64,000 nt of DNA from Parachitinimonas caeni (GCF_030129945.1 NZ_JARRAF010000007.1:156252-220251), one strand, 5' to 3'. Positions 8,748-18,047 are shown, numbered from the stretch's first letter. Numbers and translations are program-made. The notes: generated by a model from the letters alone, not told the origin.

Positions 8748-9206
8748 TCAAGCCTTGATACCAAAATTACGTAAAGGTGTCGCCTCTGCCGCAGAACGCG
8801 TAGATGCATTGCTTTCCAGATAGCGTGACCAGATGTCAGCCGCATCCAACAACGACTCAACTGCATGATTGATGTCATCTCTAGCCGCACCAGCCAAGGC
8901 CACTGAATACATCAAAACCAGAGACTGGCCGGGCGGGTCAATGCTCAAGGTTGCCCCCTGAGCGCCTTGCCACAGATAGTTAGCCTGCAATAAGGCCAGC
9001 AAGGCCGACTTGCCCAGCCCTACCGGCAATGCCGCCACCTCACAATGCAGCACAAACCGACCACGAGCCGAATCAAGCGCCAAGGTCACCCGGTATTTCT
9101 GGTCGAAGACCAGCGAGCAGCTGCCTCGTTCATCCAGACAAAGTGTCGGGATACCGATCAGGCTGCCAAAATCGGCAATCAACCTCCCCGGATCGGAAAC
9201 AGTCAT
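8748..9206 (-). CDS. CesT/Tir-like type III secretion chaperone
   Basis: A 152-residue acidic cytoplasmic protein whose alpha-beta-beta-beta-alpha-beta-beta-alpha layout fits CesT-family class I type III chaperones. Visible elements are an N-terminal helix (DPGRLIADFGSLIGIP), a strand segment with FDQKYRVTLALD, then ALLALLQANYLWQGAQGATLSID and a C-terminal helix (DINHAVESLLDAADIWSRYL). Chaperones of this kind bind the N-terminal region of one or a few secreted effectors. Its stop-proximal end faces the sigma factor gene. It overlaps the upstream HATPase gene at 9203 by 4 nt, so the two are co-transcribed and probably translationally coupled. No type III apparatus gene is in the window. Confidence 0.75.
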   Translation of the reverse strand: MTVSDPGRLIADFGSLIGIPTLCLDERGSCSLVFDQKYRVTLALDSARGRFVLHCEVAALPVGLGKSALLALLQANYLWQGAQGATLSIDPPGQSLVLMYSVALAGAARDDINHAVESLLDAADIWSRYLESNASTRSAAEATPLRNFGIKA

Positions 9207-9643
9207 TCATCCTCCTGCGACAAGGTAGCGTTCACAGACTTGCGGATCGTCACGATATTTGCATCCGCCTCTCGCCGATATTGAACCGAATCCGCCAGCA
9301 AACGGACAAAGTGGACACCCAGGCCACCAATTTCCCGTTCTTCAATGTCGCTTTCCAGATCCGGTTCAGACAAATCAAGCAAATTGAAAGGCGCAGCGTT
9401 ATCGCGAACAACCAGCACGATCAAGCCTGCATCGTTTTCAGCACTAACCTCGATTGTACCTTTGTCTACCTCAGCATAGCCGTGTTCAATGATGTTGGTG
9501 ATCAACTCATCAAGCATGAGGTTCAATTCAAAGACCAATTTTGCCGACAGGCCGGTCTCGTCACCCCAACGCTCGATGTCTTGTGCCAGTGCAGCAATTG
9601 CTGTGAGCTGGCAGGGTAAGGTATGTTTTAGCGCGTTTGGCAT
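9203..9643 (-). CDS. RsbW-like ATP-binding protein (serine kinase/anti-sigma type)
   Basis: About 146 residues forming a GHKL/HATPase_c domain. The N-box ELNLMLDELITNIIEHG, the G1-like VVRDNAAPFNLLDL and the G2 box GGLGVHFVR are all present. The short single-domain form without a DHp helix is that of anti-sigma kinases such as RsbW, SpoIIAB and BtrW. These phosphorylate a STAS antagonist and bind a sigma factor. A SpoIIE-type phosphatase is encoded nearby at 12314, which fits partner switching. No STAS-domain gene is in the window. The ATG at 9643 is chosen; an ATG 18 nt upstream is possible. Confidence 0.85.
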   Translation of the reverse strand: MPNALKHTLPCQLTAIAALAQDIERWGDETGLSAKLVFELNLMLDELITNIIEHGYAEVDKGTIEVSAENDAGLIVLVVRDNAAPFNLLDLSEPDLESDIEEREIGGLGVHFVRLLADSVQYRREADANIVTIRKSVNATLSQEDE

Positions 9644-9757
9644 GGCAAGTCGTTCTATCATTCGTGGCTCAGCAGACTACAATGCCAGGGAAGCAGGTCC
9701 CTGCAGATTGCCTGCGTATAAATCCGTTTCATCATAGATCTCTCCATTCGACTCGAC

Positions 9758-10525
9758 ATGCATATCGGCTCCCGCCGGACCGCAAAAATTGCGGCCAAAC
9801 TTCGCCACAGCCTTTTGTGGGAGATAGGGCTGTTTTGGTTCACTATATTTACGATTGCCGTTGCACTCGGCGTATTTTCAATGGTCTGGCTACAACGCAC
9901 CGCATTGGATACCTCGCAACGCGAGCGTTTCCGGGTCATGCTGACCGATCTGCGCGAGAAAGTGGAGACCGATCTCAACCTCGGTTTTGACTTGACCGAT
10001 GATCGCGGCGCACAAGACCGACTGGAGCAATTGATCACTCAGGATAGAGCACTGGAGGCAGCCGAGATTTTTGATGTCTCGGGTTTGTCGCTATTCAACA
10101 CCGACCGAGGCTCCATTCAGGAACTGGTACCGCCAAGCTGGCTCAAGGCGACCCATCGCCTATCAGACCACGGCATCTGGATGGTTCGTGACGGGAATGA
10201 AACCGTGCTGGGGCTACCTATCCGCAACGCTTTCGGTGAAACTGCCGGCCACTTGGCGCTGACCTTCCAGACTCACCCGCCCGACGAATACGTACAGACG
10301 CAAAAAGCGACTATTATCGGGGCAATTGCAGCTGGCGTTACACTACTGCTTGCCCTACTTGGGTTTTATCGCCTGGTATGGCGTATCACCGGTCGTGTTG
10401 CCAGTGAAATGGCATCATCAAACCCCAATCGCCCTTTTTTCACAACCAACCAAACCTTGGAACAGCTTGCAACACGCCTAGATGACGCACTGTCCACGCT
10501 GGAATCAGAAGAACGACGCATCTAA
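9758..10525 (+). CDS. Two-TM membrane sensor protein (module 1, gene A)
   Basis: A 255-residue protein. After a basic N-terminus comes TM1 (about 21-43, LFWFTIFTIAVALGVFSMVW), then a ~135-residue periplasmic domain starting near QRTALDTSQRERFRVML, TM2 (about 182-205, IIGAIAAGVTLLLALLGFY) and a cytoplasmic tail of ~50 residues ending in a predicted helix. This is receptor topology without an enzymatic output domain. Its TAA is followed immediately by the ATG of the next gene. The pair resembles the 17166/18044 pair in size, order and topology. The partner and signal are unknown. It probably passes a periplasmic signal to the downstream phosphatase, which is inferred from the operon. Confidence 0.75.
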   Translation: MHIGSRRTAKIAAKLRHSLLWEIGLFWFTIFTIAVALGVFSMVWLQRTALDTSQRERFRVMLTDLREKVETDLNLGFDLTDDRGAQDRLEQLITQDRALEAAEIFDVSGLSLFNTDRGSIQELVPPSWLKATHRLSDHGIWMVRDGNETVLGLPIRNAFGETAGHLALTFQTHPPDEYVQTQKATIIGAIAAGVTLLLALLGFYRLVWRITGRVASEMASSNPNRPFFTTNQTLEQLATRLDDALSTLESEERRI

Positions 10526-12310
10526 ATGGATCGACGACTGGAGCTTCGATTTTCTGTGCTTTCGGGCATCTTGCTCGCCCTGTTTTTGGCCACGCTCGGT
10601 TTTTTTGCTTTTGATCATGCCCAAAAAGTCCGTGCCGCCGAGGCTCGTGCCAAGGCTCAGCTGGTCGTCAACAGCATTGCTCGTACACTGGAGCGTGCTG
10701 CCGCCGTTGGTATCCCCCTGGATGCCCCTATCGGTCTGGAAGAGCTGATCGAAAGCCGGCACAAAGAGAATCCAGAGATCCAGTCGCTCAAGATCAGCCA
10801 GCCCAATATGGCAAGCCACGGCACCGTTGCCGCCACCGTGGTTTTGCAAGGGCAGACTCTGGCCGTGGTGAGTGCCAGCCTCAACCCCGTCCCCGTATTG
10901 CAAACTGCCTTGCCTATTCTGGCTCTGGCGTTGGCATTGCTGATTGCAGGCACCAGTGCGGCCCATGAATCCTTTCGCTTTGTTTTCCGACGAGGACCGC
11001 AGTCAAGAGCCGCCGCAACCGACCGGATGATGGAAGCCATTGCCGCAGGCAAGCTGGATCAGGTGTTTCGTGGCGTTCATCATGGCGCGGGAGATCCACG
11101 CAACGAGAAGTTGATTGCTCAGGTCCGGGCAATCAACGAAAGCTCCACCCGACTGGTCAGGTTGATACGCTCGTTGCGGGCAACCGAACCCGATGCAGAG
11201 CGACGGGCTTCATTGGCGAAACTGCTGGCAGACAGCCAAGGGCATTTCCAATTTTCAAACGGCCGCCCGTCGCTAATCCGCGAAAACAGCGTGATGTCGG
11301 ATGGACGATGGCTGATCGTACTGACCGGTAGCATCATCGGGTTGGCACGCGGTATTTCAGGAGGCGTACTTGAGTTACTTTGGCTATTGCCATTCGGCTT
11401 GCTGATAGGTGGGGGGCTGGCTCATACCCTGCTGCGCCATATTCCAGCCGAGCGCATGACCATGTATGGAATATTCGTATTACTGGCCTCAATCCCGGCC
11501 CCTTATCTTGTGAGTGGCAGCGTAGGCATAGGGCTATCCAGAATTCTGGGTGGCTTAGCTCTCGCCCTGGTTGCGTGCAGCTGCAGCAATGCTGCCCGGT
11601 ACTTGAATCGAGAACACCACTGGACTCCTTGGGCACCAGCTGTCGTGGCAGGGCTCGAAATCAGTGGCTTACTTTTTGGTACCATCCTCCGCCCCCTGGC
11701 TGGCGAGTATGGCTACTTCGCGGGGTTTATCATCAGTATTGCGCTGATTGTCACATGGCTATCGGTGCGATCCACCCACATTGCCTGGCGATCCCGCCCT
11801 ATCCCGTTGGGAAGCGGGCTGCATGACTGGTCGTCGCACCTGGCAGCATTGTTGAGCGGCCTGATCTGGTCCTGCTTATGGGGCAGCGCCCTGTTGCTGG
11901 TTGACCGGCTAGACTACGAGACGCGCCCGCTTCTGACCATTACCATTGCCATGACCATCGCCATTGGCTCTCTGCTGGGGCAGTTACCTCGACTTAAATT
12001 CATCCCCTGGCTAGCCATTCCTGCGGGCCTCATTCTGGCAATGCCTAGCTGGCCCATGCCCAATCTGTGTTTGGGTATCGGCGTTTTGCTGCTGACTGCG
12101 GGGGCTTGGCATTCCCGCCGCATCATCTGGTCCCAACTGAGGCCGAGGCTGGCAACCGAGATATTGGCTGCCACTATCGGTCTTCTGGCAATTAATCAGC
12201 TTGCTCATGGCGGCACAACCACTCTTCCCTGGCTCGTGGCGATTGCCTCGCTGGCCCTGCTGGTGCTCCAGTTCATCCTGCCTGTGCTGCGCACACCGTA
12301 TCGACGCTAA
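10526..12310 (+). CDS. Sensor-domain/MFS-like fusion membrane protein (module 1, gene B)
   Basis: A 594-residue protein in two parts. Residues 1-~150 form a sensor-like unit: TM1 (LSGILLALFLATLGFFAF), a short periplasmic domain with VGIPLDAPIGLEELI, and TM2 (LPILALALALLIAG). A cytoplasmic HAMP-like or helical stretch follows (~165-250). Residues ~265-590 have about 10-12 hydrophobic segments arranged like a degenerate major-facilitator transporter, including LARILGG-like LSRILGGLALALV. The canonical MFS loop signature is weak, so transport may be lost. It follows the 9758 gene with no spacer and precedes the SpoIIE phosphatase gene by 3 nt. The paralogue is at 18044. Confidence 0.75.
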   Translation: MDRRLELRFSVLSGILLALFLATLGFFAFDHAQKVRAAEARAKAQLVVNSIARTLERAAAVGIPLDAPIGLEELIESRHKENPEIQSLKISQPNMASHGTVAATVVLQGQTLAVVSASLNPVPVLQTALPILALALALLIAGTSAAHESFRFVFRRGPQSRAAATDRMMEAIAAGKLDQVFRGVHHGAGDPRNEKLIAQVRAINESSTRLVRLIRSLRATEPDAERRASLAKLLADSQGHFQFSNGRPSLIRENSVMSDGRWLIVLTGSIIGLARGISGGVLELLWLLPFGLLIGGGLAHTLLRHIPAERMTMYGIFVLLASIPAPYLVSGSVGIGLSRILGGLALALVACSCSNAARYLNREHHWTPWAPAVVAGLEISGLLFGTILRPLAGEYGYFAGFIISIALIVTWLSVRSTHIAWRSRPIPLGSGLHDWSSHLAALLSGLIWSCLWGSALLLVDRLDYETRPLLTITIAMTIAIGSLLGQLPRLKFIPWLAIPAGLILAMPSWPMPNLCLGIGVLLLTAGAWHSRRIIWSQLRPRLATEILAATIGLLAINQLAHGGTTTLPWLVAIASLALLVLQFILPVLRTPYRR

Positions 12311-12313
12311 ACC

Positions 12314-14398
12314 ATGCTCAGAACCCGACTGACACTGCTGGTTCTGGCCGCCCTGATAGTGCTCATATCAGGCCAGATCCTGATGCTTTGGCAACGCGAC
12401 CAACGCTTTGAAGCACGCTATGCCGACTCGCTGAAACTGTCCCAGGACATCGCCTGGAACAAAATTCAGGCACGACAGCTGCAGCTTTTGCAGGAGCATG
12501 CTGACAGACTCCTTGGCAATCGTGACCTGGCTTCCGCCCTGACTAGCCAGGATCGCAACAAGGCCAGCCAGGTATTCGACGCCTATAGCGCCGATAATCC
12601 AGGTTTACGGATTGACGCCTATACGCCGCGTCATGCCTTGCTTTACAGCTCCAGTGCCGATCTGGACCAACGTAGCCTGCTCGATGCCGGTGGCCTGGCC
12701 GGGCTGCTGAACAGTAACCGGCCGCTATCGGGCATCAGCCAGCTGGATGCCCAGCGTTACCAGCTACTGGTTGCACAGCCATTGCATCAGCAAAGCGCTA
12801 CGGTGGCGGTGATCGCCTTGGGATTTCCGATCAACGAGGCCCTAAGCGAGCTGAAGCAGAACCTGGCCTCCGAAGCCTATATGATGAACCTGCGGGGCCG
12901 GGTCACCCACGGCACCAACCTCACACTGTGGAAAGAAGTTGGAGCCAGCCCAAACCCCCGGGCGGTCAATGTCCAGCGCATCACGCGGGGTGACATCGTT
13001 CATCTGGCAGTGACATTGCCGGTCAAAAACCCAGAGGGGCGCATCATCGGCGCACTGGTCACCTTGCGCGACATCAGTCGAGCCAATGCCGATGACCGAC
13101 TCTTCACCCTCGTCTGGGCTGGCATCGGCCTCACTATGGCTGCATTGGTCACCTTTGGCCTGTTCTTATACATTCGCCGTTCCTTGCAGCCACTTTCCCG
13201 TGCGGTAGTTGTGCTGGACTCGTTGGCGCGTGGCGAAACCAACGCTCGCTTGCCGGATAGTGATGAAGAACTGCAAGGCGAAGCCGGAGACATGGCGCGC
13301 GCCGTGGGCGTTTTGCGGGAAGAGCTGGTCAAGCTGGAAATGCTGCGGGAAGAGCGCTCCCGCCAGCGCTGGCGTCAGGAAAGATTGATACGGGAGCAAT
13401 TGCTGGCCCTGGCCGTCAACCTGAATGACGAGGCGCGCGACAAAGTCCTGCGTGATCTTGACCAAGCGCTCAGTGCCGCATCCAGCCAGGATGGCAACCA
13501 GCTATCTGCATTGGCCGAGATTCTCGGTCGCCTCTCGGCCCTCATCAATGCTCAACAGTCCCGCTTGCTGCAGCTGGTTTACGAGCTGCAGCAGGCCATG
13601 GAAACCAAGGCCAGATTAGCCAGCCTGACTCAGGAACTGGAAATCGCCCGACGCATGCAGTTATCGATCTTGCCCCGCGCCTTCTCGCCACGGGAGGAAG
13701 TGGGGATTGCCGCCACCATGATCCCTGCCAAAGAGGTCGGAGGCGACTTTTACGACTACTTTCTACTCGACGATACACATCTGGGGGTCGTGGTCGCAGA
13801 TGTTTCCGGCAAAGGGGTGCCGGCTGCCTTCTTCATGGCCATTTCACGCACCATGTTGAAGACGCATGCCCGCTTCCTGCGATCGCCCGCCGCATGCCTG
13901 GCAAAATTGAATGAACTACTGGCAGCAGAAAACGAACAGATGATGTTTGTCACGGCGTTTTATGGCGTACTGGATCTGGTAACCGGTGAATTTGCCTTCG
14001 CTAATGCCGGCCACAACCCACCCTTGCTGCAAAACCGCCAGGGAGAGCTGGAATGGCTGCCACAGACGGGCGGTATTGCGCTGGCAGTACTGGACAACGC
14101 CGATTACGCCGAGACCGCCATTCGCCTGCAACCAGGCGACACGCTGCTGATGTTCACGGATGGCGTGACCGAAGCTATTGACCAGCAAGAAGCACTATTC
14201 GGCGAAGCTCGCCTCGCCCACACGCTACAGGCAATTGGCCCGAACAGCCCGATATCAAGCGTACCCAGCGGCGTTGTAGAGGCGATACGCGAATTTGCGC
14301 AGGGTGCATCACAGGCTGACGACATCACCTGTGTGGCATTGCGATTCCATCCTGCAGCCCAAACGTCAGCCCAGAATGCTGAGGTTCTTTTGACGTAA
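12314..14398 (+). CDS. Membrane-bound SpoIIE-type PP2C serine phosphatase with HAMP
   Basis: A 694-residue protein. TM1 (about 5-27), a periplasmic sensor domain (~30-260), TM2 (~267-292), a HAMP domain (~293-345), a coiled coil and a C-terminal SpoIIE/PP2C phosphatase domain (~440-685) are visible. Metal-binding motifs are present: EVGGDFYDYF (about 474-483), VVADVSGKGVPAA, FANAGHNPP (~563-571), MFTDGVTEA and ADDITCVALRF. Such RsbU-type enzymes dephosphorylate a STAS anti-anti-sigma protein and so release a sigma factor. It is the last gene of the 9758-10526-12314 operon. Its TAA stop lies inside the left terminus of a palindromic repeat element, so the last codons (VLLT) are encoded by the repeat. 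The original C-terminus may have differed. Confidence 0.9.
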   Translation: MLRTRLTLLVLAALIVLISGQILMLWQRDQRFEARYADSLKLSQDIAWNKIQARQLQLLQEHADRLLGNRDLASALTSQDRNKASQVFDAYSADNPGLRIDAYTPRHALLYSSSADLDQRSLLDAGGLAGLLNSNRPLSGISQLDAQRYQLLVAQPLHQQSATVAVIALGFPINEALSELKQNLASEAYMMNLRGRVTHGTNLTLWKEVGASPNPRAVNVQRITRGDIVHLAVTLPVKNPEGRIIGALVTLRDISRANADDRLFTLVWAGIGLTMAALVTFGLFLYIRRSLQPLSRAVVVLDSLARGETNARLPDSDEELQGEAGDMARAVGVLREELVKLEMLREERSRQRWRQERLIREQLLALAVNLNDEARDKVLRDLDQALSAASSQDGNQLSALAEILGRLSALINAQQSRLLQLVYELQQAMETKARLASLTQELEIARRMQLSILPRAFSPREEVGIAATMIPAKEVGGDFYDYFLLDDTHLGVVVADVSGKGVPAAFFMAISRTMLKTHARFLRSPAACLAKLNELLAAENEQMMFVTAFYGVLDLVTGEFAFANAGHNPPLLQNRQGELEWLPQTGGIALAVLDNADYAETAIRLQPGDTLLMFTDGVTEAIDQQEALFGEARLAHTLQAIGPNSPISSVPSGVVEAIREFAQGASQADDITCVALRFHPAAQTSAQNAEVLLT

Positions 14399-14525
14399 GG
14401 TTTGCCGTCGCGCCGGGCCCTGCGTTGCAGAGTCTTGCATAGAATAACTATGCGGCACGCTCTGCGCCTTGTTCCAGGCCGTTTTCTGGCGAAACGCAAT
14501 CTGCAAACCTTATGTCAACAGAACC
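14383..14525. repeat. Palindromic MITE/REP-like element, copy 1 (complete)
   Basis: A 143-bp element. Its ends are inverted repeats: the left starts GGTTCTTTTGACGTAAGG and the right (reverse complement) GGTTCTGTTGACATAAGG, 21 of 23 bases equal over the outer 23. It is flanked by TGA (14380-14382) and TAA (14526-14528), consistent with a TNA target. The interior folds as a long imperfect hairpin with apical stem GCATAG-aataa-CTATGC (14437-14453). It sits between convergent genes. It supplies the TAA of the phosphatase gene, and its first base on the other strand completes the TAG of the acetyltransferase gene. Confidence 0.8.
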
Positions 14526-15241
14526 TAACGGACAAAGCAGACCTTTGCTGAATCGCCTTCCCTCAAGTCTGCCACGCCGACCCAGCCATTCGTCACATGC
14601 TCCGCCTGAGAAGCGAAATCGTCGCTAGCCAACCAGATTTTTTGAGTTCCTGCAGGCGTTACCCGGCTATTGAGGTTGATATACAACAACTGACGCCGCA
14701 AAGTGTCATGACCGCAATGCAGCTCGCCCACCCAGCGAATATACATTCCCTGCTTGAGCATATTGTGACGACTGGGGTGGTTGTAGAGCGACACCATAGC
14801 TAATCCATGGCAACGCTGGTGAGCCTCGCAGACTGCAAATCGGGCCGCAATCAGCAGCCTTTGCAAACCTCTGCCGCGATACCCTTTTGCAACCATGCAG
14901 CTGGCAATATGAGCGACATTGGCGCATTCCAGATCAGACAGGCCTACCACTTTTCCCAAATTGTCTTCGTCGCCTCTTTCAGGGAAACCTACGGCTGCGT
15001 ACGCGATCAAGGTATCCTTATCGAACAAACCGATAGTCTGCCCTCTAGGACCGCAATGTTCGGCAACAAAACTGTGTTCGTTATCCTCTTGAACGTAAAC
15101 ATCCGGATGAACCAACTCGGCCAATACCGAATGACGCAAGGAAATAACCAGCCCAGCATCCGACTCATTCAACAAACGCGCTCTATATCCTTGAATCTCT
15201 GAAGGAAAGGGCGTATGCAAAGTCGGTTTTGATAAATTCAT
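14525..15241 (-). CDS. GNAT-fold N-acyltransferase family protein
   Basis: A 238-residue protein with a GNAT-like core (about 18-170). The acetyl-CoA-binding beta4-alpha3 region reads ASCMVAKGYRGRGLQRLLIAA, with the Q/RxxGxG/A-type loop, and NHPSRHNMLKQGMYI resembles the C-terminal GNAT helix region. The ~60 C-terminal residues are extra. It probably transfers an acyl group to a small molecule or protein; the substrate is unknown. The stop codon TAG uses the first G of the adjacent repeat element at its 3' side. It is monocistronic. Confidence 0.8.
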   Translation of the reverse strand: MNLSKPTLHTPFPSEIQGYRARLLNESDAGLVISLRHSVLAELVHPDVYVQEDNEHSFVAEHCGPRGQTIGLFDKDTLIAYAAVGFPERGDEDNLGKVVGLSDLECANVAHIASCMVAKGYRGRGLQRLLIAARFAVCEAHQRCHGLAMVSLYNHPSRHNMLKQGMYIRWVGELHCGHDTLRRQLLYINLNSRVTPAGTQKIWLASDDFASQAEHVTNGWVGVADLREGDSAKVCFVR

Positions 15242-15419
15242 GTTTTCACTCCGCAGTGCAATACAACGCCTTGCACGGGCAATTTTTTTGATTTGTGTCG
15301 GTCAGATTCAATCTTTGCTCACCGAATTTCATGAAACTTGCGACAATGCGGCCTAGACTCGAAAGACGCACTCGGCACTAAAATAGCGTCCTAACCCGTC
15401 CTTCATTGCGAGATACGCC

Positions 15420-15872
15420 ATGTCAGACCTGAACAATCCATCCCGTCGAATCCGTCCCTACCGCCCCAGTGATGAGGCAGATACCGTCAATCTGATCCAC
15501 CTTGCAGGTTTGGGTCAGTACCCCAACGATCCACTTGCCGACATTCGTCGTATTCACGAAACCGACGGCGGGCAGATCTTCATTCTGGAATCCGATGATC
15601 GCCTGATCGGCTGCATCGTCGCTTCTTTCGACGGCCGTCGTGGCTGGGTTTATTACCTCGCCGTCCACCCTGATGAGCAAACCAAGGGGCTTGGCAGGGA
15701 CCTCATGGTCTACGCGGAAGCCTGGCTCAAACAGCAAGGGGCGCCGAAGGTGCTCTTATTGATCCGCGATGTCAACCGACATACCGCAGATTTCTACGCC
15801 AAGCTTGGCTACTCCGAAGAACCCTGCTTCTGCATGGGACGCTGGCTGGATACCCCGCCGCAGTCCCACTGA
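15420..15872 (+). CDS. GNAT family N-acetyltransferase (YpeA-like)
   Basis: A 150-residue single-domain GNAT protein. It shows VYYLAVHPDEQTKGLGRDLM, with the QTKGLG acetyl-CoA pyrophosphate loop and the following helix, then LLIRDVNRHTADFYAKLGY, the typical C-terminal motif. It is cytoplasmic and resembles the YpeA/RimI-like group. The acceptor is unknown. A terminator follows within 10 nt. Confidence 0.88.
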   Translation: MSDLNNPSRRIRPYRPSDEADTVNLIHLAGLGQYPNDPLADIRRIHETDGGQIFILESDDRLIGCIVASFDGRRGWVYYLAVHPDEQTKGLGRDLMVYAEAWLKQQGAPKVLLLIRDVNRHTADFYAKLGYSEEPCFCMGRWLDTPPQSH

Positions 15873-15881
15873 ACCGCTCCA

Positions 15882-15908
15882 CCCGCTTCCCCATGAAGCG
15901 GGTTTTTT
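15882..15908 (+). terminator. Terminator after GNAT gene
   Basis: Stem CCCGCTTC / GAAGCGGG with a 5-nt loop and a following TTTTTT. It lies between convergent genes. Confidence 0.9.
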
Positions 15909-15919
15909 ATTTCCAGCGT

Positions 15920-17038
15920 TTACTTTGCCCCGACCGCAGCGGGGGTAACCGGCCCACCACTTGGCAAAGCAGCCTGTGGGTTGGCCGGGGTAACAGGTGG
16001 CGGAGGCGTAACCACCACATCTGCAACATTCAGCAACGATAACGGCGGGTAAACCCTGAGTGCTTTCGCTGTTGGCATGTTGATCAGCAACGAGAATTTC
16101 TGCAGGGTTTCTGCCGGAATCGTCTCAATCGCCCTTCCCTCATCCAAAATCTGCGCGGCCTTGTATGCCGCAAAGCGCCCCACGTTGGGGCCGGCACTGA
16201 ACAACCCGAACAATGCCCTGGAGGTTCTCACCGCACTTTCAGTTGCCGAGAAAGTCGGCAGATTGACCTCCAGAGCCGTGGCGGTAACCACGTCACGGTT
16301 GGTTAACGAAACAAAGGTATCCGGACCCATATAAAGAAAATCTGCCTTTTCAGCCGCAATCTTGCGCACCAGATCTGGCAACACCTTCGGGTCTGGCTGG
16401 CCATCAGGACCAAGCGCCACGGGTTCGGACAACAGCACAAACTGGTTTTTTGCGGCTTCCTTTTCGAGTTCCTTCTTCACATTGACTGCATTGGGCTCTT
16501 TGGGGTTGTAAATAAACCCCAGGCGACTGAACTTGCGATAGGTCGCGATGGCCTTCAGCTGAACCGGAAGCGGCGCCAGATGGCTGGCACCCGTTAAGTT
16601 GCGCCCCGGCTTCTCGGCACTATGCAGTAACTTGCTGCCTATCGGATCAGACACTGTCGTGAATACGATTGGTATGTCCCGAATATATTTCTGTGGTGCA
16701 TCAGTATCGTAGGTACCTGCAATAGCCAGCGTCGTTGGTGTTCCCCAAGTGTAGACAAGGTCCGGCTTGGCAGCCCGTACATCACTCACCAGCTTGGCAC
16801 TGTCCTCGGCCTTACCACTCCAGCGAATCGAAACATACTCAATCTGCAAGCCACGTTTCTTGAGATAGTCTCTAAACGCTGCTTCAATCGTGTTTTCGGC
16901 ACGCGGCACCGCAATCACAATTCGAAACTGGCGTGCGCCTTCGGCCCAGGCAGACTGACTGACAATCAGACCTGTCAGCAAAAACAGCACGAAATACCTC
17001 GCGCGTCGGGCAATTTGTACAATTGACAACAAAATCAC
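15920..17038 (-). CDS. ABC-type substrate-binding protein (ABC_sub_bind family)
   Basis: About 372 residues. A GTG start at 17038 is chosen because GGAGAG lies 6-7 nt upstream. It gives the signal peptide MILLSIVQIARRARYFVLFL...SAWA. The mature protein has the two-lobed periplasmic-binding fold of the ABC_sub_bind (PF04392-type) group. Characteristic pieces are KPDLVYTWGTPTTLAIAG, IPIVFTTVSDPIGSKL, KFSRLGFIYNPKEPNAV and FLYMGPDTFVS. The C-terminus is Pro/Ala-rich. No permease or ATPase genes are nearby. It is divergent from the 17166/18044 sensor pair, so it may feed a ligand signal to those sensors rather than serve transport. That is inference. Confidence 0.82.
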   Translation of the reverse strand: MILLSIVQIARRARYFVLFLLTGLIVSQSAWAEGARQFRIVIAVPRAENTIEAAFRDYLKKRGLQIEYVSIRWSGKAEDSAKLVSDVRAAKPDLVYTWGTPTTLAIAGTYDTDAPQKYIRDIPIVFTTVSDPIGSKLLHSAEKPGRNLTGASHLAPLPVQLKAIATYRKFSRLGFIYNPKEPNAVNVKKELEKEAAKNQFVLLSEPVALGPDGQPDPKVLPDLVRKIAAEKADFLYMGPDTFVSLTNRDVVTATALEVNLPTFSATESAVRTSRALFGLFSAGPNVGRFAAYKAAQILDEGRAIETIPAETLQKFSLLINMPTAKALRVYPPLSLLNVADVVVTPPPPVTPANPQAALPSGGPVTPAAVGAK

Positions 17039-17165
17039 GGCAAACTCTCCGGTTTCCTGCTTGGCGCCGTTTGGCGCCATAAGCAGGGGCAAACTATAGT
17101 CACATCGTTATTATTTACCCTCCAGTATAAGCAGGGAACCCAATCCCCGGAGACACATCCCCACT

Positions 17166-18047
17166 ATGAATGCCGCGCAAGCTGTTTCAGCCCCCGCACG
17201 CGCGACTGGTCGCAAAGGTATTTTGCTTGCCATCTGCTTCGTCGCACTGGTATGCCTTGGACTCGCTACTCTATTGATTTCATTAAGAATAGAGAAAGCC
17301 ATGGATAACCTGACCGAGTCGCGTCTCAACATTGTTGGCGACCAGCTGGAAGACTCGGTTGAAGCTGGATTTCGTCTAGGTCTAAAGTTGCAAGATATGA
17401 CCGAGTTACAACGTCTCGCCATCGAGCAGATCGGTAACGACCCTCATCTGACTGCCATCATGATTCTTGACGACAGTCTGTTACGCGCTTCGACTGACCC
17501 CACCAGCAAGAAAATTCGCGCGATTACCCAGGCAGATGTCATCCAGAGCCGCAAACTTTCAGTCGGAAACTCGCAAAGCCTCGACAGAATCCCACCCGAT
17601 TGGCTGTTGCGGCTATCGAAGGACAACGCCGAAAATGCCACCTTCGATAAACGGATCGGCAATCTCGCGGTTCACGGTGCCTTGGCGCGCGATGCACAAG
17701 GTAGGCCCGCAGCGACCATCTGGCTCATATACGACCGTATTGAAACCGTGAGCTCTGGCAATGCGCTGGCTACCCTGCTCTGGAAAGACAGCTTGATTGG
17801 CGTTGGCGGTGTCGTGCTGGTCGGCGCAGCGGTCGTGGCCCTGTTCAGCGGACTGATGCGTCACCTGCTATCAACGGCTCAAGCCGAAGTACAGCGTGAT
17901 GAAGGCCCCGCCGAATTACCCGCCATTCCGGGTTTGCCGCTATCTACCGCGCTCAATCAACTTGATCACGCTGAACAATCTCTTGCTGAAGCCGAGGCTG
18001 AAATCTCCCGACTGCAAAACAGCGCCTCGACGGGCAAAAAAATATGA
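17166..18047 (+). CDS. Two-TM membrane sensor protein (module 2, gene A)
   Basis: A 293-residue protein with TM1 (about 18-41, GILLAICFVALVCLGLATLLI), a ~150-residue periplasmic domain (ESRLNIVGDQLEDSVEAGFRLGLKLQDMTELQ onward, PAS/Cache-like), TM2 (~208-232) and a cytoplasmic tail ending in a coiled coil (LDHAEQSLAEAEAEISRLQNS). There is no catalytic domain. The last 4 nt overlap the next gene (ATGA), so the two are coupled. It matches the 9758 gene in topology and in being paired with a sensor-MFS gene. The signal is unknown; the divergent binding-protein gene at 15920 is a candidate partner. Confidence 0.75.
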   Translation: MNAAQAVSAPARATGRKGILLAICFVALVCLGLATLLISLRIEKAMDNLTESRLNIVGDQLEDSVEAGFRLGLKLQDMTELQRLAIEQIGNDPHLTAIMILDDSLLRASTDPTSKKIRAITQADVIQSRKLSVGNSQSLDRIPPDWLLRLSKDNAENATFDKRIGNLAVHGALARDAQGRPAATIWLIYDRIETVSSGNALATLLWKDSLIGVGGVVLVGAAVVALFSGLMRHLLSTAQAEVQRDEGPAELPAIPGLPLSTALNQLDHAEQSLAEAEAEISRLQNSASTGKKI

